Of a stretch of 54,715 nucleotides of DNA, positions 15,725 through 24,936 are shown one piece after another. The first letter of the stretch is position 1. Every line of letters starts with the position of its first letter. The notes beneath the pieces were generated by a model. The model ran no database searches and was not told where the DNA came from. It saw only the letters and a list, made by a program, of their open reading frames with translations. A program made the position numbers and the translations under genes. The DNA comes from an uncultured Thermodesulfobacterium sp. Lineage in GTDB: Bacteria; Desulfobacterota; Thermodesulfobacteria; Thermodesulfobacteriales; Thermodesulfobacteriaceae. The DNA lies in the NCBI GenBank assembly GCA_938091335.1, contig CALLJG010000009.1, forward strand, positions 1 through 54,715, read 5' to 3'.

Positions 15725-17188
15725 ATGGATCTAACTGAATTTAATATTGTTAAAACTTTGGAACTTTTAGAGAAAAGAAAGTTTTCAAGTGAAGAATTAG
15801 TAAAAGAAAGTTTAAATTACATAAAAAGTTTAGATCCCAAGATAAAAGCCTTTTTATATGTAAATGAAGAATTAGCTTTAACTTTAGCCAAACAAGCAGA
15901 TGAAAAAAGAAAAAAAAGGGAAGGAGGGAAGCTTTTAGGGATTCCTATTTCTATAAAGGACAATATTTGTATAAAAGGACTTCCTACTACTTGTGCTTCT
16001 AAAATATTACAAAATTTCATTGCACCTTATTCAGCGGAGGTTTGTGAAAGACTAAGTAGAGAAGGAGCAATTTTTATTGGAAAGACCAATATGGATGAAT
16101 TTGCTATGGGATCCTCTACTGAGAATTCAGGTTTTTTCCCTACACATAATCCTTGGGATTTAGAAAGAGTTCCAGGTGGATCCTCTGGTGGATCTGCTGC
16201 AGCAGTAGCAAGTAGAATGGGATTGGGTTCTTTAGGTTCAGATACAGGTGGTTCTATAAGACAACCAGCTGCTTTTTGTGGGGTAGTAGGAATGAAACCT
16301 ACTTATGGTCTTGTTTCTCGTTTTGGTCTTGTTGCCTTTGCTTCTTCACTTGATCAAATTGGCCCTATTGCTACTACTGTGGAAGATACAGCCTATTTGC
16401 TTCAGATTATTGCAGGATATGATCCAAAAGATTCTACCTCAGCTCCTATTGAAATTCCTGATTATGTAAAATTTATAAAAGAAAATGAAAAAACTTCTTA
16501 TAAAATAGGACTTCCAAAGGAATATTTTGAAAGTGAAATAGATTTAGAAATAACTAAAATTTTGATGGAATTAATAGAGAAGCTTAAGAAGAGACATAAA
16601 ATTATAGAAATTAGTTTACCTCATACTGAATATGCGGTAGCAACTTATTATATAATTGCTCCTGCTGAAGCATCATCGAATCTTGCTCGGTATGATGGAG
16701 TAAAATATGGATTTAGAGCAGAGGCCAAAAATTTAATAGAAATGTATAAAAAAACACGAGCTTATGGATTTGGTAAAGAGGTAAAAAGAAGAATTATGCT
16801 TGGAACTTATGCATTATCTGCAGGATATTATGATGCATTTTATCTTAAGGCATCTAAAGTTAGAACTCTTATTTTACAAGACTTTCTCAATGCTTTTAAA
16901 GAAATAGATTTAATTTTAACTCCTGTTACTCCTACTCCCCCTTTTAAAATAGGAGAAAAGATTTTTGATCCCTTACAAATGTATCTTTCTGATATATTTA
17001 CTATTCCAGTAAATTTAGCTGGTGTTCCAGGAATAAGTGTCCCAGTGGGGCTTACTTCTAATAATCTTCCAGTAGGAATCCAAGTGATAGGTCCTCATTT
17101 TAAGGATGAATTAGTATTAAGCCTTGCTTATCAAATAGAAAAAGAACTTGATTTAAAACTTATTCCACCCATAGTAAATAAAAGTTAG
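15725..17188 (+). CDS. gatA: Asp-tRNA(Asn)/Glu-tRNA(Gln) amidotransferase subunit A
   Basis: Amidase subunit that frees ammonia from glutamine for transamidation of misacylated tRNA. The 487 residues carry the amidase signature with the Ser-cisSer-Lys triad: K77 region ([11 protein letters not shown]), then [18 protein letters not shown] at about 150 and [16 protein letters not shown] at about 171. The presence of GatCA implies that Gln-tRNA and/or Asn-tRNA are made by the indirect route. The stop overlaps the parB GTG option at 17188. Confidence 0.97.
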   Translation: MDLTEFNIVKTLELLEKRKFSSEELVKESLNYIKSLDPKIKAFLYVNEELALTLAKQADEKRKKREGGKLLGIPISIKDNICIKGLPTTCASKILQNFIAPYSAEVCERLSREGAIFIGKTNMDEFAMGSSTENSGFFPTHNPWDLERVPGGSSGGSAAAVASRMGLGSLGSDTGGSIRQPAAFCGVVGMKPTYGLVSRFGLVAFASSLDQIGPIATTVEDTAYLLQIIAGYDPKDSTSAPIEIPDYVKFIKENEKTSYKIGLPKEYFESEIDLEITKILMELIEKLKKRHKIIEISLPHTEYAVATYYIIAPAEASSNLARYDGVKYGFRAEAKNLIEMYKKTRAYGFGKEVKRRIMLGTYALSAGYYDAFYLKASKVRTLILQDFLNAFKEIDLILTPVTPTPPFKIGEKIFDPLQMYLSDIFTIPVNLAGVPGISVPVGLTSNNLPVGIQVIGPHFKDELVLSLAYQIEKELDLKLIPPIVNKS

Positions 17189-17190
17189 TG

Positions 17191-18036
17191 ATGAAAAAGA
17201 AAGCTTTAGGTAAGGGACTTGCAGATTTAATTCCAGGAATTGAAGAAGAGGGTTTTCAAATTCTTCCTATAGAGAAAATTTTGCCTTCTTCCTTTCAGCC
17301 AAGATTTAATTTTAAGGAAGATGAAGAGTTTGATCAGTTAGTTAGCTCTATAAAGGAAAAGGGGGTTTTACAGCCCATTTTGGTGAGAGAAAAAGGAGAA
17401 GGATTATATGAATGTATAGCAGGGGAGCGAAGATTAAAAGCAGCTAAAAAAGCAGGTTTAAAAGAGATTCCAGTTATTATTAAAAATTTTTCAGATGAAG
17501 AAGCTTTTGTGGTAACTCTTATTGAAAATCTTCAAAGAAAAAATTTAAATCCTATAGAAGAAGCTTTTGGTTATAAGAATCTTATCGAGAAATTTGGTTA
17601 TACCCAGGAAGAAGTGGCAAAAAAAGTAGGTAAAGATAGATCAACCATAACTAATCTTTTAAGACTTTTAAAACTTCCTTCCCTTATTCAGCAAGATATT
17701 ATGGAAGAAAGACTTAGTGTAGGACATGCTAAAGCCATACTTTCGCTTGATTCTGAGGAAAAACAAATATATTTAAGAAATCTTATTTTAAAAAAAATGC
17801 TGTCTGTAAGAGAAACAGAAAAATTAATAACCCGTTTACAAAAAGAAAATATATATGAGAGAAAAAAAGAACCTGATCCAGATTTGGTTTTTCTTTCTCA
17901 GGAGCTTAGTAAATTAATCGGAGCAAAAGTAGAAGTTAAAATGAGAAAAAAAAGGCCTTTTTTTATATTTGCTTTTGAAAAATTAGAAGAAGCAGAAAAA
18001 TTTGTTGAAAGATTAAAAAGACTTTATTCTTCATAA
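17191..18036 (+). CDS. parB: ParB/Spo0J-family chromosome partition protein
   Basis: Binds parS sites and spreads as a CTP-dependent clamp for chromosome segregation. Seen: ALGKGLADLIPG at the start, the N-terminal CTPase region with IAGERRLKAAKKAGL at about 78-92 and VTLIENLQRKNLNPIEEA at about 107, a helix-turn-helix (YTQEEVAKKVGKDRSTITNLL at about 133) and a C-terminal dimer domain. I use the ATG at 17191; a GTG at 17188 would add one residue. ParA is not adjacent, which is unusual; a parS-like 16-bp palindrome was not found by eye nearby. ParB usually sits close to the origin, which agrees with the rpmH cluster. Confidence 0.92.
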   Translation: MKKKALGKGLADLIPGIEEEGFQILPIEKILPSSFQPRFNFKEDEEFDQLVSSIKEKGVLQPILVREKGEGLYECIAGERRLKAAKKAGLKEIPVIIKNFSDEEAFVVTLIENLQRKNLNPIEEAFGYKNLIEKFGYTQEEVAKKVGKDRSTITNLLRLLKLPSLIQQDIMEERLSVGHAKAILSLDSEEKQIYLRNLILKKMLSVRETEKLITRLQKENIYERKKEPDPDLVFLSQELSKLIGAKVEVKMRKKRPFFIFAFEKLEEAEKFVERLKRLYSS

Positions 18037-18093
18037 ATCTTGTTTTTTCTTTTAGAAGTCTTATTTTTAATCATAAAAGTTTTAGTAAAAACT

Positions 18094-19140
18094 ATGCGGA
18101 TCGCTCAAGTTTCCCCACTTTATGAAAGTGTTCCTCCTAAACTCTATGGTGGTACTGAAAGAGTTGTTTCTTATTTAACAGAAGAACTTATTAAAATGGG
18201 TAATGAGGTTGTCCTTTTTGCAAGTGGTGATTCTAATACAAAAGCCAAATTAATTCCCATATGTCCGCATGCTCTGAGACTTGATAAAAATTGTAAAGAT
18301 TCTTTAATTTGGCATCTTTACATGATAGAAGAGGTTATTAAAAAAGCTAATTTTTTTGATATCATTCATTTTCATATAGAATATTTACATCTCCCTTTAG
18401 TCAGTAGATATAAAATTGCTTTCCTTACTACTCTCCATGGTAGACTTGATCTTCCTGAATATGTTCCTTTTTTTAAAAAATTTAAAGATTTTCCATTTAT
18501 TTCAGTCTCTAATGCACAAAGAAAGCCTCTTTCTTGGTTAAATTGGCAAGCAACAGTTTATCATGGTCTTCCTGAAAATTTATATAAATTTTATCCATCC
18601 CAAGGTAAATACCTTGCTTTTTTAGGAAGGATTTCTCCTGAGAAAAGACCAGATAGGGCTATTGAAATTGCTAAGAGATTCGGTATAGAATTAAAAATAG
18701 CTGCAAAAGTAGATAAAGCAGATGAGGTGTATTTTAAAGAGATTATAAAACCCATGCTTAAAAATTCTTGGGTAGAATATATTGGGGAAATAGGAGAAAA
18801 AGAAAAAAATGAATTTTTAGGTAATGCTTATGCTTTAATTTTTCCTATTGATTGGCCTGAGCCTTTTGGACTAGTTATGATAGAGGCATTAGCATGCGGA
18901 ACACCTGTTGTGGCATGGAATTGTGGTTCTGTTCCAGAAATAATAGAAGATGGAAAAAATGGTTTTGTAATAAGAAGCATAAAAGAAGCTATAGAAGCTT
19001 TAGATAAAGTAAAAAATTTAGATAGAAAAAATTGCAGAAAAAGTTTTGAAGATAGATTTACAGCAAAAAGAATGGCTCAAGAATATCTTAAAATCTATCA
19101 AAATTTAATTCAAAAAGAATTTTTTATCAAAGCAGTATAA
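18094..19140 (+). CDS. GT4-family glycosyltransferase
   Basis: A retaining GT-B glycosyltransferase of 348 residues. The N-terminal MRIAQVSPLYESVPPKLYGG and TERVVSYLTEELI segment and the C-terminal donor site EPFGLVMIEALACGTPVVAW (about 266-285) are typical. I start at the ATG at 18094 because the family begins there; an in-frame TTG at 18040 would add 18 hydrophobic residues. The gene is followed after 9 nt by a glycogen-debranching-type glucosidase, a pairing that suggests synthesis or turnover of a glucoside or compatible solute. The substrate is not determinable. Confidence 0.85.
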   Translation: MRIAQVSPLYESVPPKLYGGTERVVSYLTEELIKMGNEVVLFASGDSNTKAKLIPICPHALRLDKNCKDSLIWHLYMIEEVIKKANFFDIIHFHIEYLHLPLVSRYKIAFLTTLHGRLDLPEYVPFFKKFKDFPFISVSNAQRKPLSWLNWQATVYHGLPENLYKFYPSQGKYLAFLGRISPEKRPDRAIEIAKRFGIELKIAAKVDKADEVYFKEIIKPMLKNSWVEYIGEIGEKEKNEFLGNAYALIFPIDWPEPFGLVMIEALACGTPVVAWNCGSVPEIIEDGKNGFVIRSIKEAIEALDKVKNLDRKNCRKSFEDRFTAKRMAQEYLKIYQNLIQKEFFIKAV

Positions 19141-19149
19141 AATTTAAAA

Positions 19150-21261
19150 ATGAAAAATAACTTTTTTTTGGAAACTTATACCTTAAAACATGAAGAAAGT
19201 TTTGCTATCTTTGATTCTTTTGGAAATATAGATATTGAGTTGAATTCAGAAGAAGGAATTTATTATAAAGGGACCCGTTTTCTTTCCTTTTTAAAACTTT
19301 CTATTTTTGATCAAATGCCTATCCTTTTAAGTGCTTCTGTTAAGGAAGATAATTCTCTTTTTGTAGCAGATTTGACTAACCCTCATATTTTGAAAAATGG
19401 GGAAATTATTGTGCCAGAAGGAAATGTACATATATTTAGGATGAAGTTTTTGTATGAAAGTTGTTATTATGAAAAGATAAATTTTAAAAATTTTTATCTT
19501 TCTCCTATATATCTTGAAATAAAGTTGTATTTTGGAAGTGACTTTGCAGATATATTTGAAGTAAGAGGGTATAAAAGAGAAAGAAGAGGTGAAATTTTAA
19601 CTCCTCAAATAGAAAAAAGTAAAATAAAATTTATTTATAAAGGTCTTGATAATATTTTAAGAATGACTGATATTTCTTTCTCACCTTCACCAGAGAAAAT
19701 TTATGATAATTATGTTTTTTATAAATTGAAACTTAATCCAAGAGAAAGCTTTTCTGTTTATTTGAATATTAAATGTGTGATAGAAAATGATAATCCACCT
19801 AAATATTCCTATACCAAAGCTTTATATTACATAAGAAAACGTTTGAAAGATTGGGAAGAAAGTAGTTGTAAAATCTATACTTCAAATGAACAATTCAATC
19901 AATGGCTTAAGCGGTCTTGGGCAGATATTGTGATGCTTACTACTTCTACACCTTTTGGTCCTTATCCTTATGCAGGTATTCCTTGGTTTAATACCATTTT
20001 TGGAAGAGATGGAATAATTACAGCTTTGGAATGTCTCTGGATTGAGCCATCTATTGCTAAAGGAACATTATCTTTTTTAGTTTCTACTCAGGCTCAGGAA
20101 ATAAATCCAGAACAAGATGCAGAACCAGGTAAAATTATTCACGAAATACGAAAAGGGGAGATGGCAGAAACTGGTGAAATACCTTATGCTAAATATTATG
20201 GAAGTGTAGATTCCACCCCTCTTTTTGTAATTTTAGCAAGCAAATATTTTGAAAGGACAGGAGATTTAGATTTTATTAAAAGCATATGGAAAAATATTGT
20301 AAAAGCTATTTTATGGATAGATGAATATGGAGACTTAGATAAAGATGGTTTTGTGGAATATTTTCCTTCAAAAAAAGGATTAGTTAATAAAGGGTGGAAA
20401 GACTCAGAAGATAGTGTATTTTATGAAGATGGTACCCTTGCAAAGCCTCCAATTGCCTTAGTTGAAATTCAGGGATATGTATATAAAGCAAAAAGGGAAG
20501 GAGCAAAATTAGCAAGAGTTCTAGGAGAAAAAGAAATAGCTTTAAAATGGGAAAAATCAGCTGAAAAATTAAAAGAATTAATTGAAGAAAAATTTTGGTG
20601 TGAAGAAATAAAATGTTTTGCTTTAGCTTTAGATGGAAATAAAAGGCCTTGTAAAGTAAGAAGTAGTAATGTGGGACATCTTCTTTTTACAAAAGCTGTA
20701 AATCTTTCCAAAGCACGTCTTCTTTCTTCTTTGTTCTTTGAAAAACATTTTTTTTCAGGCTGGGGAATAAGAACCTTGTCCTCACTTGAAAAAAGATATA
20801 ATCCTCTTTCCTATCATAATGGATCTGTATGGCCTCATGATAATGCTATAACAGCTTTTGGACTCTCTTTATACGGATTTAAAGAAGAAGCTTTAAAAAT
20901 TCTTAAATCTCTTTTTGAAGCAAGTACTTTTTTTAAACTCCATAGAATTCCAGAATTATTTTGTGGTTTCGAAAGAAGATCTAATGAAGGACCAACCCAT
21001 TATCCTGTAGCTTGTCATCCTCAAGCTTGGTCTGCTGGAGCTGTTTTTTTAATTCTTCAGGGTTGTTTAGGACTCTCTTTTGAAAAAAATGAAATCCGTT
21101 TCAAATATCCAGCACTTCCAGAATTTTTGGATGAGGTGTGGATAAAAGATTTAAAAGTAAAGGGAGGGAAAGTAGATTTATATTTAAAAAAATATAATGG
21201 AGATGTGGTAGTAAATGTTAGTAAAAAAGAAGGAGAAGTAAAAATCTTAGTAGAAAAGTAA
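19150..21261 (+). CDS. Amylo-alpha-1,6-glucosidase-type glycoside hydrolase (glycogen debranching family)
   Basis: A 703-residue cytoplasmic protein with an N-terminal beta-sandwich (GDE_N_bis type; YTLKHEESFAIFDSFGNIDIE, about 6-26) and a C-terminal alpha/alpha-barrel (about 250-660) with GRDGIITALECLW at about 283 and HNGSVWPHDNAITAFGLSLYG at about 557. These match the prokaryotic group of glycogen-debranching-like hydrolases, whose members include enzymes acting on small alpha-glucosides rather than glycogen. Adjacent to a GT4 enzyme; no other glycogen genes are present here. Function as a solute-turnover enzyme is inference. Confidence 0.85.
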   Translation: MKNNFFLETYTLKHEESFAIFDSFGNIDIELNSEEGIYYKGTRFLSFLKLSIFDQMPILLSASVKEDNSLFVADLTNPHILKNGEIIVPEGNVHIFRMKFLYESCYYEKINFKNFYLSPIYLEIKLYFGSDFADIFEVRGYKRERRGEILTPQIEKSKIKFIYKGLDNILRMTDISFSPSPEKIYDNYVFYKLKLNPRESFSVYLNIKCVIENDNPPKYSYTKALYYIRKRLKDWEESSCKIYTSNEQFNQWLKRSWADIVMLTTSTPFGPYPYAGIPWFNTIFGRDGIITALECLWIEPSIAKGTLSFLVSTQAQEINPEQDAEPGKIIHEIRKGEMAETGEIPYAKYYGSVDSTPLFVILASKYFERTGDLDFIKSIWKNIVKAILWIDEYGDLDKDGFVEYFPSKKGLVNKGWKDSEDSVFYEDGTLAKPPIALVEIQGYVYKAKREGAKLARVLGEKEIALKWEKSAEKLKELIEEKFWCEEIKCFALALDGNKRPCKVRSSNVGHLLFTKAVNLSKARLLSSLFFEKHFFSGWGIRTLSSLEKRYNPLSYHNGSVWPHDNAITAFGLSLYGFKEEALKILKSLFEASTFFKLHRIPELFCGFERRSNEGPTHYPVACHPQAWSAGAVFLILQGCLGLSFEKNEIRFKYPALPEFLDEVWIKDLKVKGGKVDLYLKKYNGDVVVNVSKKEGEVKILVEK

Positions 21262-21634
21262 GAAAAAAATCATTTTTGAAACCTTGAGATCTACAAATGT
21301 TAACTTCACATCTTTCAACCTAAAAAGAGTTATAAAAATGTCAAAACCTGTTCTTTTTAATTGGTTTTTAATAATTTTTACTTGGATAATAAAAAGACCG
21401 ATTTTCTTAATCTACTCACCAAAATGATCTGCAAATACAATAAAAAAGACAAAATATTTTCATTTACATATAAAGATACACCAAAGAGGTAAATATAGTT
21501 GTTGTTTATTGAGTGAAACATATACTTAGTTTAAATTGGGAAGATAAGATAATAAATGCTTAAAGTGAGTCTATGCAATTTATAATGATCAGATGGAGTT
21601 AATAGCGTACAAAGAGAGGTTAAAAAGTATAAGA
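21262..21634. other. 373-bp intergenic region, no supported gene
   Basis: AT-rich spacer between convergent genes (debranching-type hydrolase and gpsA). It holds only tiny ORFs, for example 21338-21427 (29 residues, hydrophobic then basic) and 21424-21492 (22 residues), neither with a good ribosome site. A 6-bp palindrome AAAAATCATTTTT near 21270 could act as a weak terminator. The region is the only sizeable gap in an otherwise tightly packed stretch, so decayed gene remains are possible but not demonstrable by eye. Confidence 0.5.
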
Positions 21635-22639
21635 TTAATTTTGGAATTCTTTTTTTAATTTCCTTGATAATAATCTTTTTAAAGAGCTTTGTGGATTTTC
21701 TCCTTCATAAAGAACTTTATAAACTTCTTCACATATGGGAAGTTCTAAATTGAATTTTTTAGCAAGTTTTTTAACTACTTTAGTAGTCTTGACTCCTTCG
21801 GCAACTTGTCTAAGCTCAGACAAAATATTTTCAAGTTTTTCACCTTTCCCCAATCTATATCCTACTTGATAATTTCTTGAAAGGGCTCCTGTACAGGTTA
21901 AAACCAAATCTCCTACTCCAGCAAGTCCATAAAAAGTATGTATATCTCCTCCAAGGATTTTGCCTAAGCGAATTATTTCTATAAGACCTCTTGTAATAAG
22001 ACTTGCTCTTGCATTGAGACCAAGTTCTAATCCATCACTTATACCAGAGGCAATAGCAATTATATTTTTTAATGCACCTCCAATTTCTACTCCTATGGGG
22101 TCATTGCTTCGATAAACTCTAAAATAGGAAATTGCCAAAAGTTCTTGCATTCTTTTTGTTTCTTCATCAGATTCTCCAGCTAAAACTACAGCAGTAGGAA
22201 GTCCTGAAGCTACCTCTTTAGCAAAGGATGGACCTCCTAAAACAAAAATTTTGCAATTTTTAGGTAATTCCTCTTTTAAAATGCTAAAAGGGGTTTTTTC
22301 TGTTTCTAAATCAAATCCCTTTATTCCTGAGATATGATAAGATATTTTTTCTACGTATTTTTTATATTTTTTAAGAACTTCTCTTAAAGCAAACGAAGGA
22401 ATAGCCCATATTACTGCTTCACAATTTTTAAAGGCATTTTCTGGATCTAATTCAGCCTTAACTTTCTTAGGAAGTTTAATTCCGGGTAAATAAAAGGGGT
22501 TTTCTTTTTCTTTATTTATAGCCTCATAGATAGCTGTACGCCTTACTAAAATACTAGTTTTTATTTCTTTTTCTCCTAAAATTTTTGAAAGAGCTGTTCC
22601 CCAGCTTCCACCACCTATAACTACAAGCTTCATTTCCAT
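21635..22639 (-). CDS. gpsA: NAD(P)-dependent glycerol-3-phosphate dehydrogenase
   Basis: Reduces dihydroxyacetone phosphate to sn-glycerol 3-phosphate for phospholipid synthesis. The N-terminal Rossmann fold is clear (LVVIGGGSWGTALSKIL at about 4-20), followed by SGIKGFD at about 105, FVLGGPSFAKEVASGLPTAVV at about 134 and the catalytic-lysine segment EIGGALKNIIAIASGISDGLELG near 186 (in pieces). Length 334 is normal. A second ATG two codons downstream is an alternative start. It is transcribed with the upstream minus-strand genes or alone after an 88-nt gap. Confidence 0.96.
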   Translation of the reverse strand: MEMKLVVIGGGSWGTALSKILGEKEIKTSILVRRTAIYEAINKEKENPFYLPGIKLPKKVKAELDPENAFKNCEAVIWAIPSFALREVLKKYKKYVEKISYHISGIKGFDLETEKTPFSILKEELPKNCKIFVLGGPSFAKEVASGLPTAVVLAGESDEETKRMQELLAISYFRVYRSNDPIGVEIGGALKNIIAIASGISDGLELGLNARASLITRGLIEIIRLGKILGGDIHTFYGLAGVGDLVLTCTGALSRNYQVGYRLGKGEKLENILSELRQVAEGVKTTKVVKKLAKKFNLELPICEEVYKVLYEGENPQSSLKRLLSRKLKKEFQN

Positions 22640-22727
22640 ATCTCTTTCTACAAATTAATAAAAGCAGTTTAAAATTTTTTAAAAGATTTTCAACTTAAAG
22701 GTTTGTAAAATTTTTAGAAAAAAATTA

Positions 22728-24359
22728 TTAAGGAATTAAATATTTTTGCATTTTTTGAGGAACCCACCATTTTTCTATATTGTATCCTATTCCTATAGGT
22801 GCAGGCTTAATACCGTGAAATCTTTTATGAATAGCTTCTAAATTTATGGGAATATAAAGAAAAGTATAAGGCTGATCCTCAGCTAATATTTCTTGAACTT
22901 TATAATAAATTTTTTTTCTCTTTTCTTTATCTAGAGTATACCTTCCTTCTTCTAAAAGCTTGTCAAGTTCTGGATTACAATATCCTATAAAATTTAAACC
23001 TGGAGGTTTAGTTTTAGAGCAATGAAAAATATCATATAAATCTGGATCAGGACCAATAGACCATCCTAAAATTACTGCAGAAAATCTTCTAGTATCTATA
23101 AATTGATGAATAAGCGTAGTCCATTCCATAACCCTTATATTAACCTTAATACCTATCTTTGAAAGTTCATTTTGTATTATTTGTGAAGCTAATAACCGTG
23201 GAAGATTTCCTTGATTCACAAGAAGAGTAAATTCAAAGGGGATTCCATCCTTTTCTAAAATTCCTTTTTTCCCTTTTTTAAAACCTGCGTCATTTAAAAG
23301 TTTTAAAGCTCTTTCAGGATTATAAGGACAAGAATTTTCAATTTTTTTATTATAAAACCATGTATCTGGTTTATAGGGTCCATAAGCTGGTATACCATTT
23401 CCAAGAAGGGCTCCTTTTATTATTTTTTCCTTATTAATAGCATAACATAAAGCTTTCCTTACTCTTTTATCTTTAAAAAATGGGTGTTTAAGGTTATACC
23501 CTATGTAAGTAAAACTAAAGGAGGGATATTTATATATTTTAAATTCTTGTTTTAATTTGCTCTCTTTCTGAAGTTTTAGATACTGTAAAGGAGTTAAAGA
23601 AATCCAGTCAATACTTCCTGATTTAAGTTCCATAAAAAGTGTTGAAGGATCTGGGATCACTTTATATATTAAATAATTAAGATAAGGTCTTCCTTCGTAA
23701 TAAATAGGATTATATTTTAGGTGAATTTCTTGTTGGGTTTTCCATTTTTTAAGTATAAAAGGACCATTTCCTATTGGATTTCTTCCAAAAACATTTTTTA
23801 TATAATCTATACATTTTCCTTCAAGAAGATGCTTGGGTAGAACTACTAAATTGCCCCATGAAGAAAGGGCTAAAGCAAAGGGTTTTTTATAGGTTACTTT
23901 AAAAGTGTATGGATCTATAATTTTAAATTCTTTTACCTCTAAAAAATCACTTGCATAAGGAGATGGAATTTCTGGGGAAGTAATGAGTTTGAAGCCAAAA
24001 TAAATATCTTCAGCAGTAACTTCAATTCCATCTGCCCATTTAATCCCTTTTTTAATATAAAAAGTAATAGTTTTTTGATCAGAAGAAATTTCAAACTTTT
24101 CAGCCATATCTCCTATTATTTTTAAATCAGGTCCATATTTGACTACACCTAAGAAAATATGTCCTCCTATAGTATGACTCATTACATCAGTTGCAATCAT
24201 AGGGATAAGAATACTTGCATCAGCAATAGTACCAATAACTAAGGCATCTCCATATGAAGCTTTTTCTTCTTCAAGAAATATTTTATTTTCAGAAAAGATA
24301 GAGCTTGTTAAAAATAAGGGTATCAAGAATAAAAGTAAGATTTTAATACTTTTAAACAT
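22728..24359 (-). CDS. Family 5 extracellular solute-binding protein (peptide/oligopeptide type)
   Basis: A periplasmic binding protein for an ABC importer. I start at ATG 24359, two bases after the thpR stop; this gives a good signal peptide (MFKSIKILLLFLIPLFLTSS) and 543 residues; no lipobox Cys is seen. The SBP_bac_5 domain is obvious: VTYKKPFALALSSWGNLVVLPKHLL, then DKRVRKALCYAINKEKIIKGALLGNG and YCNPELDKLLEEGR. There is no permease or ATPase gene beside it, so this is an orphan binding protein, perhaps serving transporter parts encoded elsewhere or acting in signalling or peptide recycling. Confidence 0.88.
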   Translation of the reverse strand: MFKSIKILLLFLIPLFLTSSIFSENKIFLEEEKASYGDALVIGTIADASILIPMIATDVMSHTIGGHIFLGVVKYGPDLKIIGDMAEKFEISSDQKTITFYIKKGIKWADGIEVTAEDIYFGFKLITSPEIPSPYASDFLEVKEFKIIDPYTFKVTYKKPFALALSSWGNLVVLPKHLLEGKCIDYIKNVFGRNPIGNGPFILKKWKTQQEIHLKYNPIYYEGRPYLNYLIYKVIPDPSTLFMELKSGSIDWISLTPLQYLKLQKESKLKQEFKIYKYPSFSFTYIGYNLKHPFFKDKRVRKALCYAINKEKIIKGALLGNGIPAYGPYKPDTWFYNKKIENSCPYNPERALKLLNDAGFKKGKKGILEKDGIPFEFTLLVNQGNLPRLLASQIIQNELSKIGIKVNIRVMEWTTLIHQFIDTRRFSAVILGWSIGPDPDLYDIFHCSKTKPPGLNFIGYCNPELDKLLEEGRYTLDKEKRKKIYYKVQEILAEDQPYTFLYIPINLEAIHKRFHGIKPAPIGIGYNIEKWWVPQKMQKYLIP

Positions 24360-24360
24360 T

Positions 24361-24936
24361 TTAAAGAGATTTAAGAGGTAGTTTATATAAAGGTTCATAA
24401 AGGGGTCCTGTAGGAAGAAGAGTACTTTTGAAAAAAATAAGCTCATTTACCTGAAAATTTAAACCTTTAATAAGTTCTATTTTCTTTGAGATTTTTTCTA
24501 AATAATTTTTAAAGCTTTCTAAATTACCTATGTTTTTTATTCTAAAAATGGTGATATGAGGATGAAAATCTTCTTTATCAGGATTGATTTTTAGTTTTTC
24601 AAAGAGTTTTTCTAAAGCTTTTTGTAAATTAAAAAGGGTTTCATCTTGAGTTTTTAAGCCAATCCAAACAACCCTAGGTATTTTTTTTTCAGGGAAAAAA
24701 CCCAATTGATCAAGTATAAGTTGAAATGGTGTGTAATTTTTGATTATTTTTTGAGATTCTTCAAATATTTTTTCTAATAGATTTTCATAAATGTTTCCAA
24801 AGAATTTTAAAGTTATGTGAAAGTTTTGGGTTTCTACCCATTTTATTTTTATATCATTAGGAGCTTGTTCTTTAAGTTCAGATAATTTTTTCTTTAATTC
24901 CAGTGGCAAATCTATAGCTAAAAAAGCCCTCACCAT
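24361..24936 (-). CDS. thpR: RNA 2',3'-cyclic phosphodiesterase (2H family)
   Basis: A 191-residue 2H phosphoesterase (formerly LigT). Both catalytic HxT motifs are present, FHITLKFFG at about 42-50 and HPHITIFRI at about 128-136, with the usual start MVRAFLAIDLP. It hydrolyses 2',3'-cyclic phosphate ends in RNA; its natural role is unclear. It starts inside cinA (59-nt overlap) and ends 1 nt before the solute-binding protein gene. Confidence 0.92.
   Translation of the reverse strand: MVRAFLAIDLPLELKKKLSELKEQAPNDIKIKWVETQNFHITLKFFGNIYENLLEKIFEESQKIIKNYTPFQLILDQLGFFPEKKIPRVVWIGLKTQDETLFNLQKALEKLFEKLKINPDKEDFHPHITIFRIKNIGNLESFKNYLEKISKKIELIKGLNFQVNELIFFKSTLLPTGPLYEPLYKLPLKSL

Noticed and set aside
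21338-21427. 29-residue hydrophobic ORF in the intergenic gap
   Set aside because: No ribosome site of quality, no family recognised; could be chance in AT-rich DNA.
17000-21634. parS site near parB
   Set aside because: No match to the TGTTTCACGTGAAACA palindrome was seen by eye in the surrounding kilobases, including the 373-bp gap.
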